A stretch of DNA of 64,000 nucleotides, taken from contig NZ_JADNHZ010000003.1 of the NCBI RefSeq assembly GCF_015554145.1, positions 84,377 through 148,376 on the forward strand, read 5' to 3'. Of this stretch, positions 25,653 to 35,143 are shown piece by piece. Position 1 is the stretch's first letter; the number at the start of each line of letters is the position of its first letter. The position numbers and the translations under genes were made by a program. The stretch comes from Collinsella aerofaciens. Its GTDB lineage: Bacteria; Actinomycetota; Coriobacteriia; Coriobacteriales; Coriobacteriaceae. Under the pieces are notes generated by a model, which was not told where the DNA came from, did not search any database, and was given only the letters and a program-made list of their open reading frames with translations.

Positions 25653-27677
25653 TTACATAAGTTCGCAAACAGCCGCCGCGAAGGCAACGGGGTCCTCGGG
25701 GAGGATACCCTCGACCAGCAGGGCCTGATCGTAGAGCAGGCCGGAGTACTGCTTGATCTTGTCGGCGTCACCTGCCTTCTGGGCAGCGACAAGCTTGTCA
25801 AAGACCGGGTGCTTGGCGTTGAGCTCGAGCACGCGCTGGCTCTTGGGCATGCCGTCGGGCGCACCCTCGGGTCCCTTCTGGAGCACCTTCTCCATCTCAA
25901 GCGAAAGCGGGCCCTCGGTGGTGATGCAAGCGGGGGCATCGGTCAGGCGCGCAGAGACGGCAACCTTCTCGACCTTGTCACCGAGCGCCTCCTTCATAGC
26001 GCTAAAGAGGTCCTCGTTTTCCTTGGTGGCGTCCTCGGCCTCCTTCTTCTCGTCATCGGTCGCCATGTCAAGATCGCCGGTCGCGACGTTCTTAAGCTCC
26101 AGGTGACGATCCTCGACCTCGGGCTCGGCACCATCGGCAACTGCCTTCTCGGCAGCCTCGCGAGCAGCGTCATCCTCGTAGACCTTGGGCATATCGGCAG
26201 CCACGTACTCACGCATGGCCTGGAAGGTGAACTCATCCACGTCCTGCGTCAGCAGCAATACATCGTAGCCGCGGTCGAGCACGCCCTTCACGACGGGCAT
26301 CTTGGCCAGACGCTCGCGCGAATCGCCGGCGGCGTAGTAGATGGCCTTCTGGCCCTCGGGCATGCCCTTGGCATACTCGGCAAGGGTGATCATCTTCTGC
26401 TCCTTGGCAGACCAGAACAGCAACAGGTCGGCGAGCTCGTCGGCCTTCATGCCGTAGCTCGAGTAGATGCCGTACTTCAGACCGCGACCAAAGTTCTCAA
26501 AGAACTTCTCGTATGCCTCGCGGTCGTTATCGCGCATGTCCTCAAGATCGGCAGTGATCTTCTTCTCGACACGCTTGGCAATGGCCTTGAGCTGACGGTT
26601 CTGTTGCAGCGTCTCACGCGAGATGTTGAGCGTCACGTCGGCAGAGTCCACGACACCGCGCACAAAGTTGTAGTAGTCGGGCAGCAGGTCGTCGCACTTC
26701 TCCATAATCAGCACGTTGGAACTGTAGAGCGCCAGGCCCTTCTCGTAGTCCTTGCTGTACAGATCGAACGGGGCGCGACCCGGCACAAACAGCAGCGCAT
26801 CGTACTCAAGCGTACCCTCGGCATGGAAGCTGATAGTGCGCGCGGGATCGTCAAAATCGTGGAACGTGGACTTGTAGAACTCGTTGTAATCCTTCTGCTC
26901 AACGTCGGAGCTGCGCTTTTTCCAAATCGGCGTCATGGAGTTGATGGTCTCGAGCTCCTGGTAGTCCTCGTACTCGGGCTTGTAGTCGTCGCCGGCGTCC
27001 TCGGGCTTGGGTTTCTGGCGGCTCTTGCTCACCATCATCTGAATCGGGTAGCGCACATAGTTGCTGTACTGCTGAATCAGGCTCTTGAGGCCCCACTCGG
27101 TCAGGAAGCGATCGTAGGTCTCGGCCTCGCCGTCGGCGTCGAGCTTCTCGTTCTCGCGCAGCGTCAGGATGACATCGGTGCCGTGCTCGGCGCGCTCGCC
27201 GTCTTCGATGGTGTAACCCTCAAGACCATCAGACTCCCACACGTGAGCGGTGTCCTCCCCATAGGCGCGGCTGACAACCTTTACGTGGCTGGCAACCATA
27301 AAGGCAGAGTAGAAGCCCACGCCAAACTGGCCGATAATGTCGACATCGGAGCCCTGTTGCTCGGCGTTCTCGGTCTTAAACTCCTCGGAGCCGGAATGGG
27401 CGATGGTGCCCAGATTGCGCTCGAGCTCCTCGGCGGTCATGCCAATGCCGTTATCCGAGATGGTAATGGTGCGGGCGTCTTTATCAAAAGAGACGCGAAT
27501 AGCCAGGTCGCCCTGGTCGAGCTTGACACTCGGGTCCTGCAGGCTCTTAAAGTTGAGCTTGTCGACGGCGTCGCTCGCGTTGGAGATAAGCTCGCGCAGG
27601 AAGATTTCCTTATTGGTGTAGATGGAGTTGATCATGAGGTCGAGCAGTTTTTTGCTCTCGGTCTTAAATTGACGCAT
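25653..27677 (-). CDS. htpG: Molecular chaperone HtpG (Hsp90)
   Basis: HtpG is the bacterial Hsp90, an ATP-dependent dimeric chaperone in the cytoplasm. The 674-residue product begins MRQFKTESKKLLDLM and shows the GHKL ATPase motifs LRELISNASDAVDKL (about 29-43), DNGIGM, and GQFGVGFYSAF, then the middle domain (NFVRGVVDSADVTLNISRETLQ) and the C-terminal dimerisation domain. It is somewhat longer than E. coli HtpG because of an acidic stretch near residues 490-550. It is monocistronic. Neither a CIRCE nor a clear HAIR element was found upstream. Confidence 0.96.
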   Translation of the reverse strand: MRQFKTESKKLLDLMINSIYTNKEIFLRELISNASDAVDKLNFKSLQDPSVKLDQGDLAIRVSFDKDARTITISDNGIGMTAEELERNLGTIAHSGSEEFKTENAEQQGSDVDIIGQFGVGFYSAFMVASHVKVVSRAYGEDTAHVWESDGLEGYTIEDGERAEHGTDVILTLRENEKLDADGEAETYDRFLTEWGLKSLIQQYSNYVRYPIQMMVSKSRQKPKPEDAGDDYKPEYEDYQELETINSMTPIWKKRSSDVEQKDYNEFYKSTFHDFDDPARTISFHAEGTLEYDALLFVPGRAPFDLYSKDYEKGLALYSSNVLIMEKCDDLLPDYYNFVRGVVDSADVTLNISRETLQQNRQLKAIAKRVEKKITADLEDMRDNDREAYEKFFENFGRGLKYGIYSSYGMKADELADLLLFWSAKEQKMITLAEYAKGMPEGQKAIYYAAGDSRERLAKMPVVKGVLDRGYDVLLLTQDVDEFTFQAMREYVAADMPKVYEDDAAREAAEKAVADGAEPEVEDRHLELKNVATGDLDMATDDEKKEAEDATKENEDLFSAMKEALGDKVEKVAVSARLTDAPACITTEGPLSLEMEKVLQKGPEGAPDGMPKSQRVLELNAKHPVFDKLVAAQKAGDADKIKQYSGLLYDQALLVEGILPEDPVAFAAAVCELM

Positions 27678-27763
27678 GTGCAGTCCTTTCGCGCTACCCC
27701 CGTCCGCAAAAACGGCCCGGTTGCCCGAGCCGCATCGCAGACCTGCTATGTTTAGACTTAGAT

Positions 27764-27769
27764 TTTATA
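27764..27769 (-). promoter_or_regulatory. Possible htpG -10 box
   Basis: TATAAA within GGTTATAAAATC on the minus strand, about 87 bp before the htpG start. Upstream of it lies a nested imperfect palindrome (GCGCAT..ACATAC / GTATGT..ATGCGC, about 27780-27832). The assignment is tentative. Confidence 0.3.
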
Positions 27770-27879
27770 ACCCATTAGCGCGCATATATACATACGGAAT
27801 CGAAAAACTGTATGTCCAAACGCTCTGATGCGCCAATTGCCAAGGGGTGTCCCCGACTGCCGGCAGGAAAGGAACGTCC

Positions 27880-28380
27880 CTATCTGCCATCTACGCGCTT
27901 GGCCATCCAAGCATGGGGCTGGCCCTCGTCTTCGTAGTCCACCGGGGCAATCTGCGTGTAACCCGCCTTGGCATAGAGCGGCAGCACGTATTCCTGCGCA
28001 TGCAGCTTAATGAGCTTGGCGCCGGCATCACGCGCGCACGTATCACTGGCCTCGACAATCTTGCTCGCCAAACCGCGACGGCGCATGCTCGGCAGCACGG
28101 CCACGCGCCCCATAATGTAGGTCTCCCCCGCCGCGACGCCTTCGTCCAAGTCGCACGCCGGCGACACCGGAGCCTCTGCGTCAGCCGCGCGCTCAAGCTC
28201 TTCGGGAAACACGCGCGAGCAACCGGCAAGCTCACCGTCTACATAGAGCGTCACATGGATGCAGTTCGGATCCTCGTCGATAGCGTCAAACTCATTCTCG
28301 TAGCCCTGCTCGTCCATAAAAACGACGCGGCGCACCAACGCCGCGTCATCAAAGCATCCCGTCTTAAGTTGGATATCCAT
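27880..28380 (-). CDS. GNAT family N-acetyltransferase
   Basis: The 166-residue protein has the GNAT core: strand segment CIHVTLYVDGELAGCSRVF, then the acetyl-CoA loop GRVAVLPSMRRRGLASKIV, and the C-terminal LHAQEYVLPLYAKAGY. The pattern matches the ElaA/YjcF-like group, whose substrates are unknown. The ATG at 28380 has AAAGGG upstream; an earlier in-frame ATG at 28398 lacks one. It is a single gene between htpG and the cps genes, on the same strand as both. Confidence 0.88.
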   Translation of the reverse strand: MDIQLKTGCFDDAALVRRVVFMDEQGYENEFDAIDEDPNCIHVTLYVDGELAGCSRVFPEELERAADAEAPVSPACDLDEGVAAGETYIMGRVAVLPSMRRRGLASKIVEASDTCARDAGAKLIKLHAQEYVLPLYAKAGYTQIAPVDYEDEGQPHAWMAKRVDGR

Positions 28381-28419
28381 GGCTGCCCTTTCATTCAATG
28401 CGAACGTTAGGGACGGATT

Positions 28420-29070
28420 TTAGCGAAAATGAGCTCCGCGCACGCTAAACTTCGCGCGAGCCTTCGCCAGGCAGTCGTAATGACCCACGTTATGGGCATC
28501 GCTCGCGATGAAGCTGTACAGGTTCTGATCAAACAGGCGCTGTGCCGGCTTTTTCTCGCGACCAAAGCGACCGCCGGCAATAAAGTCCGCCGAAGCCTGC
28601 AGCTTGCAGCCCATATCGACCAGGCGCTCCGCCACGCTTACATCCTTTTGAACCGCACGATAGCGCTCAGGATGAGCGATGATCACCTGGTAGCCACGGC
28701 ACTGCAAATCGTAAATCGTGTTCTCGTACTCTCTAAACGCATACGCATCGGCATGCGTCGAAAGCTCGAGCAGAAACTCGTTGGTCCCATCGAAATGCAA
28801 GTGATCCGCGGCATCGATACCAAGCTCAACGAGCTTTCGATGGTTGACCTCGAAGCCCATCTGGAGCGGAAAACCGTCAGCGTTATCGCGCAGCAGCTCA
28901 AAGGCATCCCACATCTTGTCGTAATCAAAATAGGGATCACGGCAGTGAGGAGTGCAAACGATTCTGGTTACACCGGCCCGCTTGGCAGCCTCGAGCATCG
29001 CCAAGCTCTCTTCGAGATCGGCGGCGCCGTCGTCTACACCCGGCAAGATATGGCAATGAATGTCACGCAT
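28420..29070 (-). CDS. cpsB: CpsB/CapC-type tyrosine-protein phosphatase
   Basis: A PHP-fold, manganese-dependent phosphatase that dephosphorylates the CpsD tyrosine kinase and so controls capsule or exopolysaccharide synthesis. The 216-residue product starts MRDIHCHILPGVDDGA (metal ligands His5, His7), with CTPHCRDPYF, VNHRK, IIAHPERYRAV and SDAHNVG as further ligand motifs. It lies 17 bp downstream of cpsD. The cpsC-cpsD-cpsB order differs from streptococcal cpsBCD. No sugar polymerase or glycosyltransferase gene is adjacent. Confidence 0.92.
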   Translation of the reverse strand: MRDIHCHILPGVDDGAADLEESLAMLEAAKRAGVTRIVCTPHCRDPYFDYDKMWDAFELLRDNADGFPLQMGFEVNHRKLVELGIDAADHLHFDGTNEFLLELSTHADAYAFREYENTIYDLQCRGYQVIIAHPERYRAVQKDVSVAERLVDMGCKLQASADFIAGGRFGREKKPAQRLFDQNLYSFIASDAHNVGHYDCLAKARAKFSVRGAHFR

Positions 29071-29087
29071 AGGTCAGCCTTAATCAA

Positions 29088-29825
29088 CTAAACGTTTGCT
29101 CGGTTGGTGAAGATGCCCTTTTTGGAAGTGCCCTGATCGTCGGAGCCCTTCTTAACCTTCTTACCGTCCTTGGTGTAGTAAGAATAGAGGTACTCGCTGG
29201 TCTCGGTCTCACAGTAATTCATGACGGTACCGATGAGCTTGACCTTCTCGGACTTCTTAAGCTGGGCGATAGCGTTGAGCGCCTCTTCGCGCTTGGTAAA
29301 GTCCTCGCGCACCACGAACAGCGCGCCGTCAGTCAAGCTGGCAATCTCGGCAGCATCGATGAAGGTGCCGACCGGAGGAGCATCGAAGATGACGTACTGG
29401 AACTTGGCGGACAGTGCCTTTACCAGCTTGGCAAAGCGATGGGAGACGATGATGTCGGCAGGATTGGGAATGTGCGGCTCGGCATCGAGGAAGTAGAAGT
29501 TCTTCTGACCCGTCTCGACAATTGCCTGGTCAATGGAGATCTGCTCGGAAAGGACCGCATAGAGTCCGCCGCGCGAACGAACGCCGAGCATATCGGAAAG
29601 GGACCTGCGGCGCATATCGGCCTCGACCAGGAGCACGGACTTGCCGCTCGTGGCGATTGCCTGAGCAAGGTTAATGGAAACCGTAGACTTGCCCTCGTTG
29701 GGAATCGAGGAGGTAACGGTGATGGTGCGAATGGGGTCGTCCACGCTCGCAAAGCGGATGTTGGCCAGAAGGGTCTTGGCGGCATTCTGCACAACGAGCT
29801 TATCGGTGTTCTTTGCCTTAGCCAT
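29088..29825 (-). CDS. cpsD: CpsD/CapB family tyrosine-protein kinase
   Basis: A bacterial tyrosine (BY) kinase that autophosphorylates at a C-terminal tyrosine cluster and works with the membrane activator CpsC. The 245-residue product shows Walker A SSIPNEGKST at 39-48, Walker A' LLVEADMRRR at 65-74, Walker B YVIFDAPPVG near 143-152, and the tyrosine cluster YLYSYY near 212-217. It starts two bases after the cpsC stop, so the pair is translationally coupled. Dephosphorylation by the cpsB product is expected. Confidence 0.93.
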   Translation of the reverse strand: MAKAKNTDKLVVQNAAKTLLANIRFASVDDPIRTITVTSSIPNEGKSTVSINLAQAIATSGKSVLLVEADMRRRSLSDMLGVRSRGGLYAVLSEQISIDQAIVETGQKNFYFLDAEPHIPNPADIIVSHRFAKLVKALSAKFQYVIFDAPPVGTFIDAAEIASLTDGALFVVREDFTKREEALNAIAQLKKSEKVKLIGTVMNYCETETSEYLYSYYTKDGKKVKKGSDDQGTSKKGIFTNRANV

Positions 29826-29827
29826 GC

Positions 29828-30484
29828 CTATTTACCACCTTTCATAGCCGGAATTCGGCCAACAACGGGAATACCCAGGAGCTCTTCTGCCTCTTCGGCA
29901 CCGCGGATGCGGGTATTGAGCATGTCTGCCAAAACGACATAGGCAACTGCGATAAAGATACCGGCGAGGAACGCGACGGCAATATACAGCGTGCGCTTGG
30001 GGCCGCTGGGGGCTTCGGGGGTCTTAGCCTCGTCGATAACGTTGATGCTCTGGGCAGCGCCGACGTTCTGAGCGACCGTACTCACCGAGCTGGCAATGGC
30101 CTTTGCGACCTCAGCCGTCTCCTTGGCATCGGTGCCGGTAACCGAAAGCGTAATGACACGCGTGGTGGTCTCGGAGGAAACAGACACCTTGTAGTCATCC
30201 AAATCGGTGAGGCCCAGTTCTTTGGCGGCGCCGCTCTTAACGCTATCGCTATCCAGCAGCGTGGCGATATCGTTGGAAAGCATCTGGCTCGCCGAGAGAT
30301 CGTTGTAGCTCATCTGACCGCTATCGTCGGTCTTGGCGAGAATGTACATGCTCGTCGTCGCGGTATAGGTGTTGTCCATCGCAACGAAGGACACGATGCC
30401 CATGGCGATCGCGCAGACCACCGGAAGGGTGATGACCAGCTTGAGGTGCTTCTTCAGCAGCTGGAACAGTTCGAGAAGGGTCAT
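29828..30484 (-). CDS. cpsC: Wzz/CpsC-type chain length determinant and kinase activator
   Basis: A 218-residue membrane protein with an N-terminal helix (about 17-37), an extracellular Wzz domain (ATTSMYILAKTDD and SAAKELGL-like segments), and a second helix near 167-190 (LYIAVAFLAGIFIAVAYVVL) preceded by the Pro-rich AKTPEAPSGPKR. The short cytoplasmic tail ends near VVGRIPAMKGGK and should activate CpsD. It is the first gene of cpsC-cpsD-cpsB, with AAAGG upstream of the ATG. Confidence 0.9.
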   Translation of the reverse strand: MTLLELFQLLKKHLKLVITLPVVCAIAMGIVSFVAMDNTYTATTSMYILAKTDDSGQMSYNDLSASQMLSNDIATLLDSDSVKSGAAKELGLTDLDDYKVSVSSETTTRVITLSVTGTDAKETAEVAKAIASSVSTVAQNVGAAQSINVIDEAKTPEAPSGPKRTLYIAVAFLAGIFIAVAYVVLADMLNTRIRGAEEAEELLGIPVVGRIPAMKGGK

Positions 30485-30616
30485 GCAGCTTGCCTTTCAT
30501 TTCCCCAGTTCGGATTGACAAAACTGTCCGTATGTTATCGCATCTTTTTACCGAGACCAAACTCTATACATAAGAAACAGGCTCTCCTGTAAAAATGTCG
30601 GAAGCAATCGTAAAAT

Positions 30617-30654
30617 TGCACAACAACGCCGCACCCGAAAGTCAAATGCGGCGT
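30617..30654 (-). terminator. Probable terminator downstream of phoR
   Basis: ACGCCGCA/TGCGGCGT stem with a 13-base loop followed by TGTTGTG on the minus strand. It separates the pho genes from cpsC. Confidence 0.55.
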
Positions 30655-30679
30655 CTACATCAATATCTGTGTTGTATCG

Positions 30680-32104
30680 CTATGCGAATGGCTCGTCCTG
30701 CTGTACGGGAAACGTCACCGTAATGGTGGTTCCCACGCCCAACTCGCTCGACAGATCAAGCGTGGCGTGATGATACAGGGCCGCATGCTTGACAATGGCA
30801 AGCCCCAGGCCGGTTCCGCCGCGTGCCTTGGACCTACTCTTGTCCACGCGATAGAACCGCTCAAATACCTTGCCCTGTTCTTCAGGCGCGATACCGATTC
30901 CCGTGTCGGCGACAGCGAGGAACGGATGGCCTTCGTCGTTGGTGCCGCACTGCAGCGTAACCGTACCGCCGGGCCGATTGTAGCGGATGGCGTTGCTTGC
31001 CAGATTATAGATGAGCTCGTCGACCAAGCGCGACACGCCTTCGATGACCACAGGCTTGGTCTCATGACTTATCGTCACATTCGCTTGACGGGCGACCTGT
31101 TCAAGACGCTGCTCAACCGCGTAGATCGCACGCGAGAGCTCAATAGGCTCCGTGGACCCAATGGGCACTGCCTCGCCTTCAGTTGCACGTTCGGCCTCGT
31201 CCAAGTTAGACAGCGTAAGGATGTCGTTGACAAGCGCTGCCAAGCGGCCCGCCTCACGATAGATGCGACCGCCAAAGTTGCGCAGGTCGTCCTCGCCCTC
31301 GACCATGCCATTTGCGATGAGCTCGGCATAGCCCGAAATCGCCGTAAGCGGCGTCTTGAGCTCATGGGTGATATTCGCCGTGAACTCGCGGCGCATACGG
31401 TCGTTGTCCGCTAGCACCGCCATTTGGCGCTTGAGTTCCTGGCGCTGCGACTCGATGCGCTCAAGCATGGGGACCATCTCGGCATAGGCGTGCTCATAGC
31501 TACGGCGTGGGTGATCCAAATCCACCTCTTGCAACGGCGCGATGATGGCACGGGACTCACGGCGCGCCATAAAAAACGAGAGTACTGCACCCGCTGCTGC
31601 GATAAGCAGCATCGGCCCCAGCATCGACAGCAAAATCGCCGCAACGCCAGGCTGGGCCTGCGCCAAGCGAACGACCTGGCCGTTATCAAGGGTGACGGCG
31701 CGATACAGCATAATCTCGTCGAGTGTAGAGCTTGCGCGCTCCGCGGAACCCGAACCACTCTCAAAGGCCTCGATGACCTCGGGGCGATCGCCATGGTTGG
31801 GCAGTGTGGAAGGCGACGCCTCGTTGTCGTAGGCAACAGATCCGTCCTTATTGATCAGCGTGATACGAAGATCCTCGCGATCGAGGCTTCGCAAGAACGG
31901 AATGGGCTCCTGCTGCTCGTCGAGGGCGGCAGCAATGAGCTCGGTTTCCTGCGCCAGATTGGCACTCGTGGCATCCGCCAAAGTGTTTTGCACAAAGAAC
32001 GCACCCAGCACCGTAAACGCCACGATAACCGCCATGGCGCAGACAAAGATCGTCACAAAAACGCGGTGCGACAGCGTATGTTTTCCCTGGGGGGCGAAGA
32101 CCAC
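30680..32104 (-). CDS. phoR: PhoR-type sensor histidine kinase
   Basis: The 474-residue membrane kinase has a first helix near 17-39, an extracellular domain of about 110 residues, a second helix near 157-177, then HisKA with FTANITHELKTPLTAIS (phospho-His), and HATPase with NASNAIRYN-type N box, ADTGIGIAPEEQ, FERFYRVDKSRS and GGTGLGLAIVKH. The layout and neighbours pstB and phoB make phosphate sensing the best guess. It begins three bases after phoB. Confidence 0.88.
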   Translation of the reverse strand: MVFAPQGKHTLSHRVFVTIFVCAMAVIVAFTVLGAFFVQNTLADATSANLAQETELIAAALDEQQEPIPFLRSLDREDLRITLINKDGSVAYDNEASPSTLPNHGDRPEVIEAFESGSGSAERASSTLDEIMLYRAVTLDNGQVVRLAQAQPGVAAILLSMLGPMLLIAAAGAVLSFFMARRESRAIIAPLQEVDLDHPRRSYEHAYAEMVPMLERIESQRQELKRQMAVLADNDRMRREFTANITHELKTPLTAISGYAELIANGMVEGEDDLRNFGGRIYREAGRLAALVNDILTLSNLDEAERATEGEAVPIGSTEPIELSRAIYAVEQRLEQVARQANVTISHETKPVVIEGVSRLVDELIYNLASNAIRYNRPGGTVTLQCGTNDEGHPFLAVADTGIGIAPEEQGKVFERFYRVDKSRSKARGGTGLGLAIVKHAALYHHATLDLSSELGVGTTITVTFPVQQDEPFA

Positions 32105-32107
32105 GGG

Positions 32108-32836
32108 TTACTCCTCCGATGCGGTGGCCGCGGTGTCGTCGCCTTCGGCACCATCACCGGCAGAAGGCTCGGCCAGGCGATAACCCACGCCGCGCACGGT
32201 CTCGATGGCGCTGGCATGCTCGCCCAGTTTTTGGCGAAGCGTCTGCACGTGCACGTCAACGGTGCGCGAACCGCCGTCGAAGTCCCAGCCCCACACGCTC
32301 TGCAGCAACGACTCGCGGGTAAAGACCACGCCGGGCTTGCGCATGAGGTACTCGAGCAGGTCGAACTCGCGCAGGGTGAGCTTAAGCGGCTCGCCGGCAA
32401 CGGTCACCTCGCGATGGCTAGGCGAAAGCACGATGTCGCCCACGCTGAGCACATCGCTCGCCTGCTTGACCATGCCGCCGCGACGCAGCAGTGCGCGGCA
32501 GCGGCTCGCAAGCTCCATGAGCGAAAACGGCTTAGTCAGGTAATCGTCGGCACCGCCATCGAGCGCCATCACCTTGTCGAGTTCGGTGTCCTTGGCGGTA
32601 AGCATCATGATGGGCACCGTCGCCGTCAGGCGATCGGCACGCAGGCGACGCATAATCGCCAAGCCATCGGTGTCGGGCAGCATGATATCGAGCAGCACAG
32701 CATCGGGCACCCGTCGCGCCACGGCAGCTTTAAACTCGCCATCACACGAAAAGCCCTCGGCCTCGATTCCCTGCTTGCGCAGCGCGTAGACTGTCAAATC
32801 CCTGATGTTGTCATCGTCCTCGACGTAATAGATCAT
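32108..32836 (-). CDS. phoB: PhoB-type OmpR-family response regulator
   Basis: The 242-residue product has a receiver domain (acidic pocket EDDD at 5-8, phospho-Asp in VLLDIMLPDTDG near 48-59, MLTAKD, KPFSLMELASRC) and a C-terminal winged helix (LTLREFDLLEYLMRKPG, SRTVDVHVQTLRQKLG). It is cotranscribed with phoR. An acidic tail of about 20 residues (GDGAEGDDTAATASEE) follows the DNA-binding domain and is unusual. Confidence 0.9.
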   Translation of the reverse strand: MIYYVEDDDNIRDLTVYALRKQGIEAEGFSCDGEFKAAVARRVPDAVLLDIMLPDTDGLAIMRRLRADRLTATVPIMMLTAKDTELDKVMALDGGADDYLTKPFSLMELASRCRALLRRGGMVKQASDVLSVGDIVLSPSHREVTVAGEPLKLTLREFDLLEYLMRKPGVVFTRESLLQSVWGWDFDGGSRTVDVHVQTLRQKLGEHASAIETVRGVGYRLAEPSAGDGAEGDDTAATASEE

Positions 32837-32900
32837 GTTGAACCCCTTTGCGGCCGATATGACCGCATCTTAACCCTAAAGGCACCTGTAAAAGACAGCG

Positions 32901-33776
32901 TCAGCCAAAACGCCCCGTCAAATAATCCGCGGTGCGCGGATCGGACGGATTCTTAAAGAGTTGCGCGGTGGGCGCGTGCTCCACCAGCTCACCCAGCAAA
33001 AAGAACGCAACCGAATCGGAAATACGCGCGGCCTGCTGCATGTTGTGCGTCACGACCACCAGCGTGCAGGTCTCCTTGAGCTCGCAGGCCAGCTGCTCCA
33101 CCACCAACGTCGACACAGGGTCGAGTGCCGAAGTCGGCTCGTCCATCAGCAGAATGTCGGGCTGCACGGCAAGTGCGCGGGCGATGCACAGGCGCTGCTG
33201 CTGTCCACCCGAAAGACCCAGGCCCGACTCTTTGAGCTTGTCCTTGACCTCGTCCCACAGGGCAGCGCGACGCAGGGAGTCCTCGACCAGCTCATCGAGC
33301 ACGGCGCGGTCGCGCACACCCATACCGCGAGGACCGTAGGCGACGTTGTCGTAGATGCTCATGGGAAATGGGTTGGGGCGTTGGAACACCATGCCCACGC
33401 GCTGGCGCAAACGGCAGATGTCGCAATCGCCCAGGATATCTTGACCATCGAGCGCAATCTTGCCCTCGATGCGGCAATCCTTGATGCCGTCGTTCATGCG
33501 GTTAAAGCAGCGCAGCAACGTGGACTTTCCGCAGCCCGAAGGCCCGATGAACGAGGTGATCTGCTTGTCGCGGATCTTGATATTCACGTCCTTGAGCGCA
33601 TGGTGGTCGCCATAGAACAGGTCGAGGCCCTCGACGTCGATGCGCGTCGGCGAGGCGGCAAGATCCTCTGCCGTGGGGCGAGTCGCATCCCCAACCTCGC
33701 GCTCATGCGCGGCCTCGGCCTGCGCTTCCATGAGTTCTTCAAGCTCCGTGGGCTCCACAGCCGCAGCAGCCGTCAT
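32901..33776 (-). CDS. pstB: Phosphate ABC transporter ATP-binding protein PstB
   Basis: PstB powers high-affinity phosphate import. The 291-residue product has Walker [10 protein letters not shown], the Q loop [16 protein letters not shown] typical of PstB, signature [15 protein letters not shown], and Walker [15 protein letters not shown] 44-residue Glu/Ala-rich N-terminal extension precedes the ABC domain. The ATG at 33776 has GGAGG eight bases upstream. It leads into phoB-phoR, but pstS, pstC and pstA, normally next to it, are missing; a VanS-like kinase gene is upstream instead. Confidence 0.93.
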   Translation of the reverse strand: MTAAAAVEPTELEELMEAQAEAAHEREVGDATRPTAEDLAASPTRIDVEGLDLFYGDHHALKDVNIKIRDKQITSFIGPSGCGKSTLLRCFNRMNDGIKDCRIEGKIALDGQDILGDCDICRLRQRVGMVFQRPNPFPMSIYDNVAYGPRGMGVRDRAVLDELVEDSLRRAALWDEVKDKLKESGLGLSGGQQQRLCIARALAVQPDILLMDEPTSALDPVSTLVVEQLACELKETCTLVVVTHNMQQAARISDSVAFFLLGELVEHAPTAQLFKNPSDPRTADYLTGRFG

Positions 33777-33879
33777 ACCGCACACCTCCATATCGATATC
33801 AATTCAGCAGTATCGATAGTAGGAATCGCGGCTCATACGCACGTGAGCACATTGTCAAGTGTTTGTAAGGGCACGCTAG

Positions 33880-35118
33880 CTATGCGGCGGGCAGCTCGAT
33901 GGTGAATATCGTGTGTTCGGGCGTCGATTCACATGCAACGGTACCGCCGTGTGCCGCGATGATCTCCTTGGCAATAGCAAGGCCCAAACCGGCACCACCG
34001 CGATTGGTCGCACGCGCCGCATCCAGGCGATAGAACTTCTCAAAGATCACCTTGAGCTTAGCCGCAGGGATAGGATCGCCCTGATTGATAAAGCGCACGC
34101 GCACGCCGCCATCGTCTTGGCGCCTGGCCTCAATCGTGATAGTCGAGCCCTCATAGCTATAGGCGACGGCATTTTTCATGATGTTGTTGAACACGCGGGC
34201 CATCTTGTCGCCATCCACGAGCACCGTCAGGTCCTCGCGAATATCAACCTGGGCTTCCTTATGCTGCTCGTTGAGGATGGGATAGAACTCGTCAGCCACC
34301 TGAGCCAGCAGCAACCCCAGATCAACATAGCCGCGCGTGAGCACGATATCGTGGAAGTCAAAGCGCGTGATATCGAAGAACTCTTCGATGAGTGCATCGA
34401 GCCGGTGCGCCTTGTCGAGCGCCACGCCCGTAAAGTGTGCACGTTGCTCAACCGGTAGCTCAGGAGCCTCTTGCAGCAGCGAAAGATAGCCCACCACACT
34501 GGCAAGCGGGGTGCGTAGGTCATGTGCCAAGTACGTGACCAGATCGTCCTTGCGATGAGACTCGTCACGCAAGGCCTGTTGCACCTTGCGCTCGCGATCG
34601 CGCACACGGTTGAGTGCGCCCTCGACCTCCAGGAAGTCGCCATCGATGTTGTCCCAGGTGTCGGGGTGATCGATCAGGCGATCTTGAATACGAGCGGCCA
34701 GCACACAATCGGCATGCTGCTCGCCCTGCTCATAGCCCTGGTAGTACAGGGCGCGGCCGCAAAAGAACAGCACGCACACGGCAAGCGCCAGCACAAAGCC
34801 AAGCATGTTGAATACAAAGCCGGCATCGAACAGCACCGGCCTTTCGATGCCGCCGAGTGCCATGGCGCCAATCGCCAACGTCATGGCCCACGCGGCACCG
34901 CCAATCACCACGCAGCGGCGTACGATTTCAAATCGATCGATCAGCAAAAAGCCGACAAGCAGCACCGCCAAGATTCCAGCGATGTTATCGATGCCAATCA
35001 GCAGCAGGCTCAGCAAAAAGAGCAGCACCGTTGCAAGCGCGCGGTTGTCGACGACCGACCTCACGTATTCAAAGAGTCGATCGGGCACCTCGAATGCCCG
35101 CCTATCGTCTTTTGTCAT
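33880..35118 (-). CDS. VanS-like sensor histidine kinase
   Basis: The 412-residue kinase has about four hydrophobic helices in the first 125 residues with little extracellular sequence, a linker, HisKA with YLAHDLRTPLASVVGYL, an N box NNIMKNAVAYSYEG, and G box GGAGLGLAIAKEI. The LAHDLRTPL motif and close pairing with a VanR-like regulator point to the VanS group of cell-envelope sensors. The ATG at 35118 is preferred over a GTG two codons earlier because of GGGGAAG spacing. No vanHAX genes are near, so glycopeptide resistance is not implied. Confidence 0.87.
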   Translation of the reverse strand: MTKDDRRAFEVPDRLFEYVRSVVDNRALATVLLFLLSLLLIGIDNIAGILAVLLVGFLLIDRFEIVRRCVVIGGAAWAMTLAIGAMALGGIERPVLFDAGFVFNMLGFVLALAVCVLFFCGRALYYQGYEQGEQHADCVLAARIQDRLIDHPDTWDNIDGDFLEVEGALNRVRDRERKVQQALRDESHRKDDLVTYLAHDLRTPLASVVGYLSLLQEAPELPVEQRAHFTGVALDKAHRLDALIEEFFDITRFDFHDIVLTRGYVDLGLLLAQVADEFYPILNEQHKEAQVDIREDLTVLVDGDKMARVFNNIMKNAVAYSYEGSTITIEARRQDDGGVRVRFINQGDPIPAAKLKVIFEKFYRLDAARATNRGGAGLGLAIAKEIIAAHGGTVACESTPEHTIFTIELPAA

Positions 35119-35143
35119 ATCCACTTCCCCACCATCAAAGGCG

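Noticed and set aside
25809..27755. A 648-codon open frame on the plus strand opposite htpG
   Set aside because: Antisense of a highly conserved chaperone gene; no own motif.
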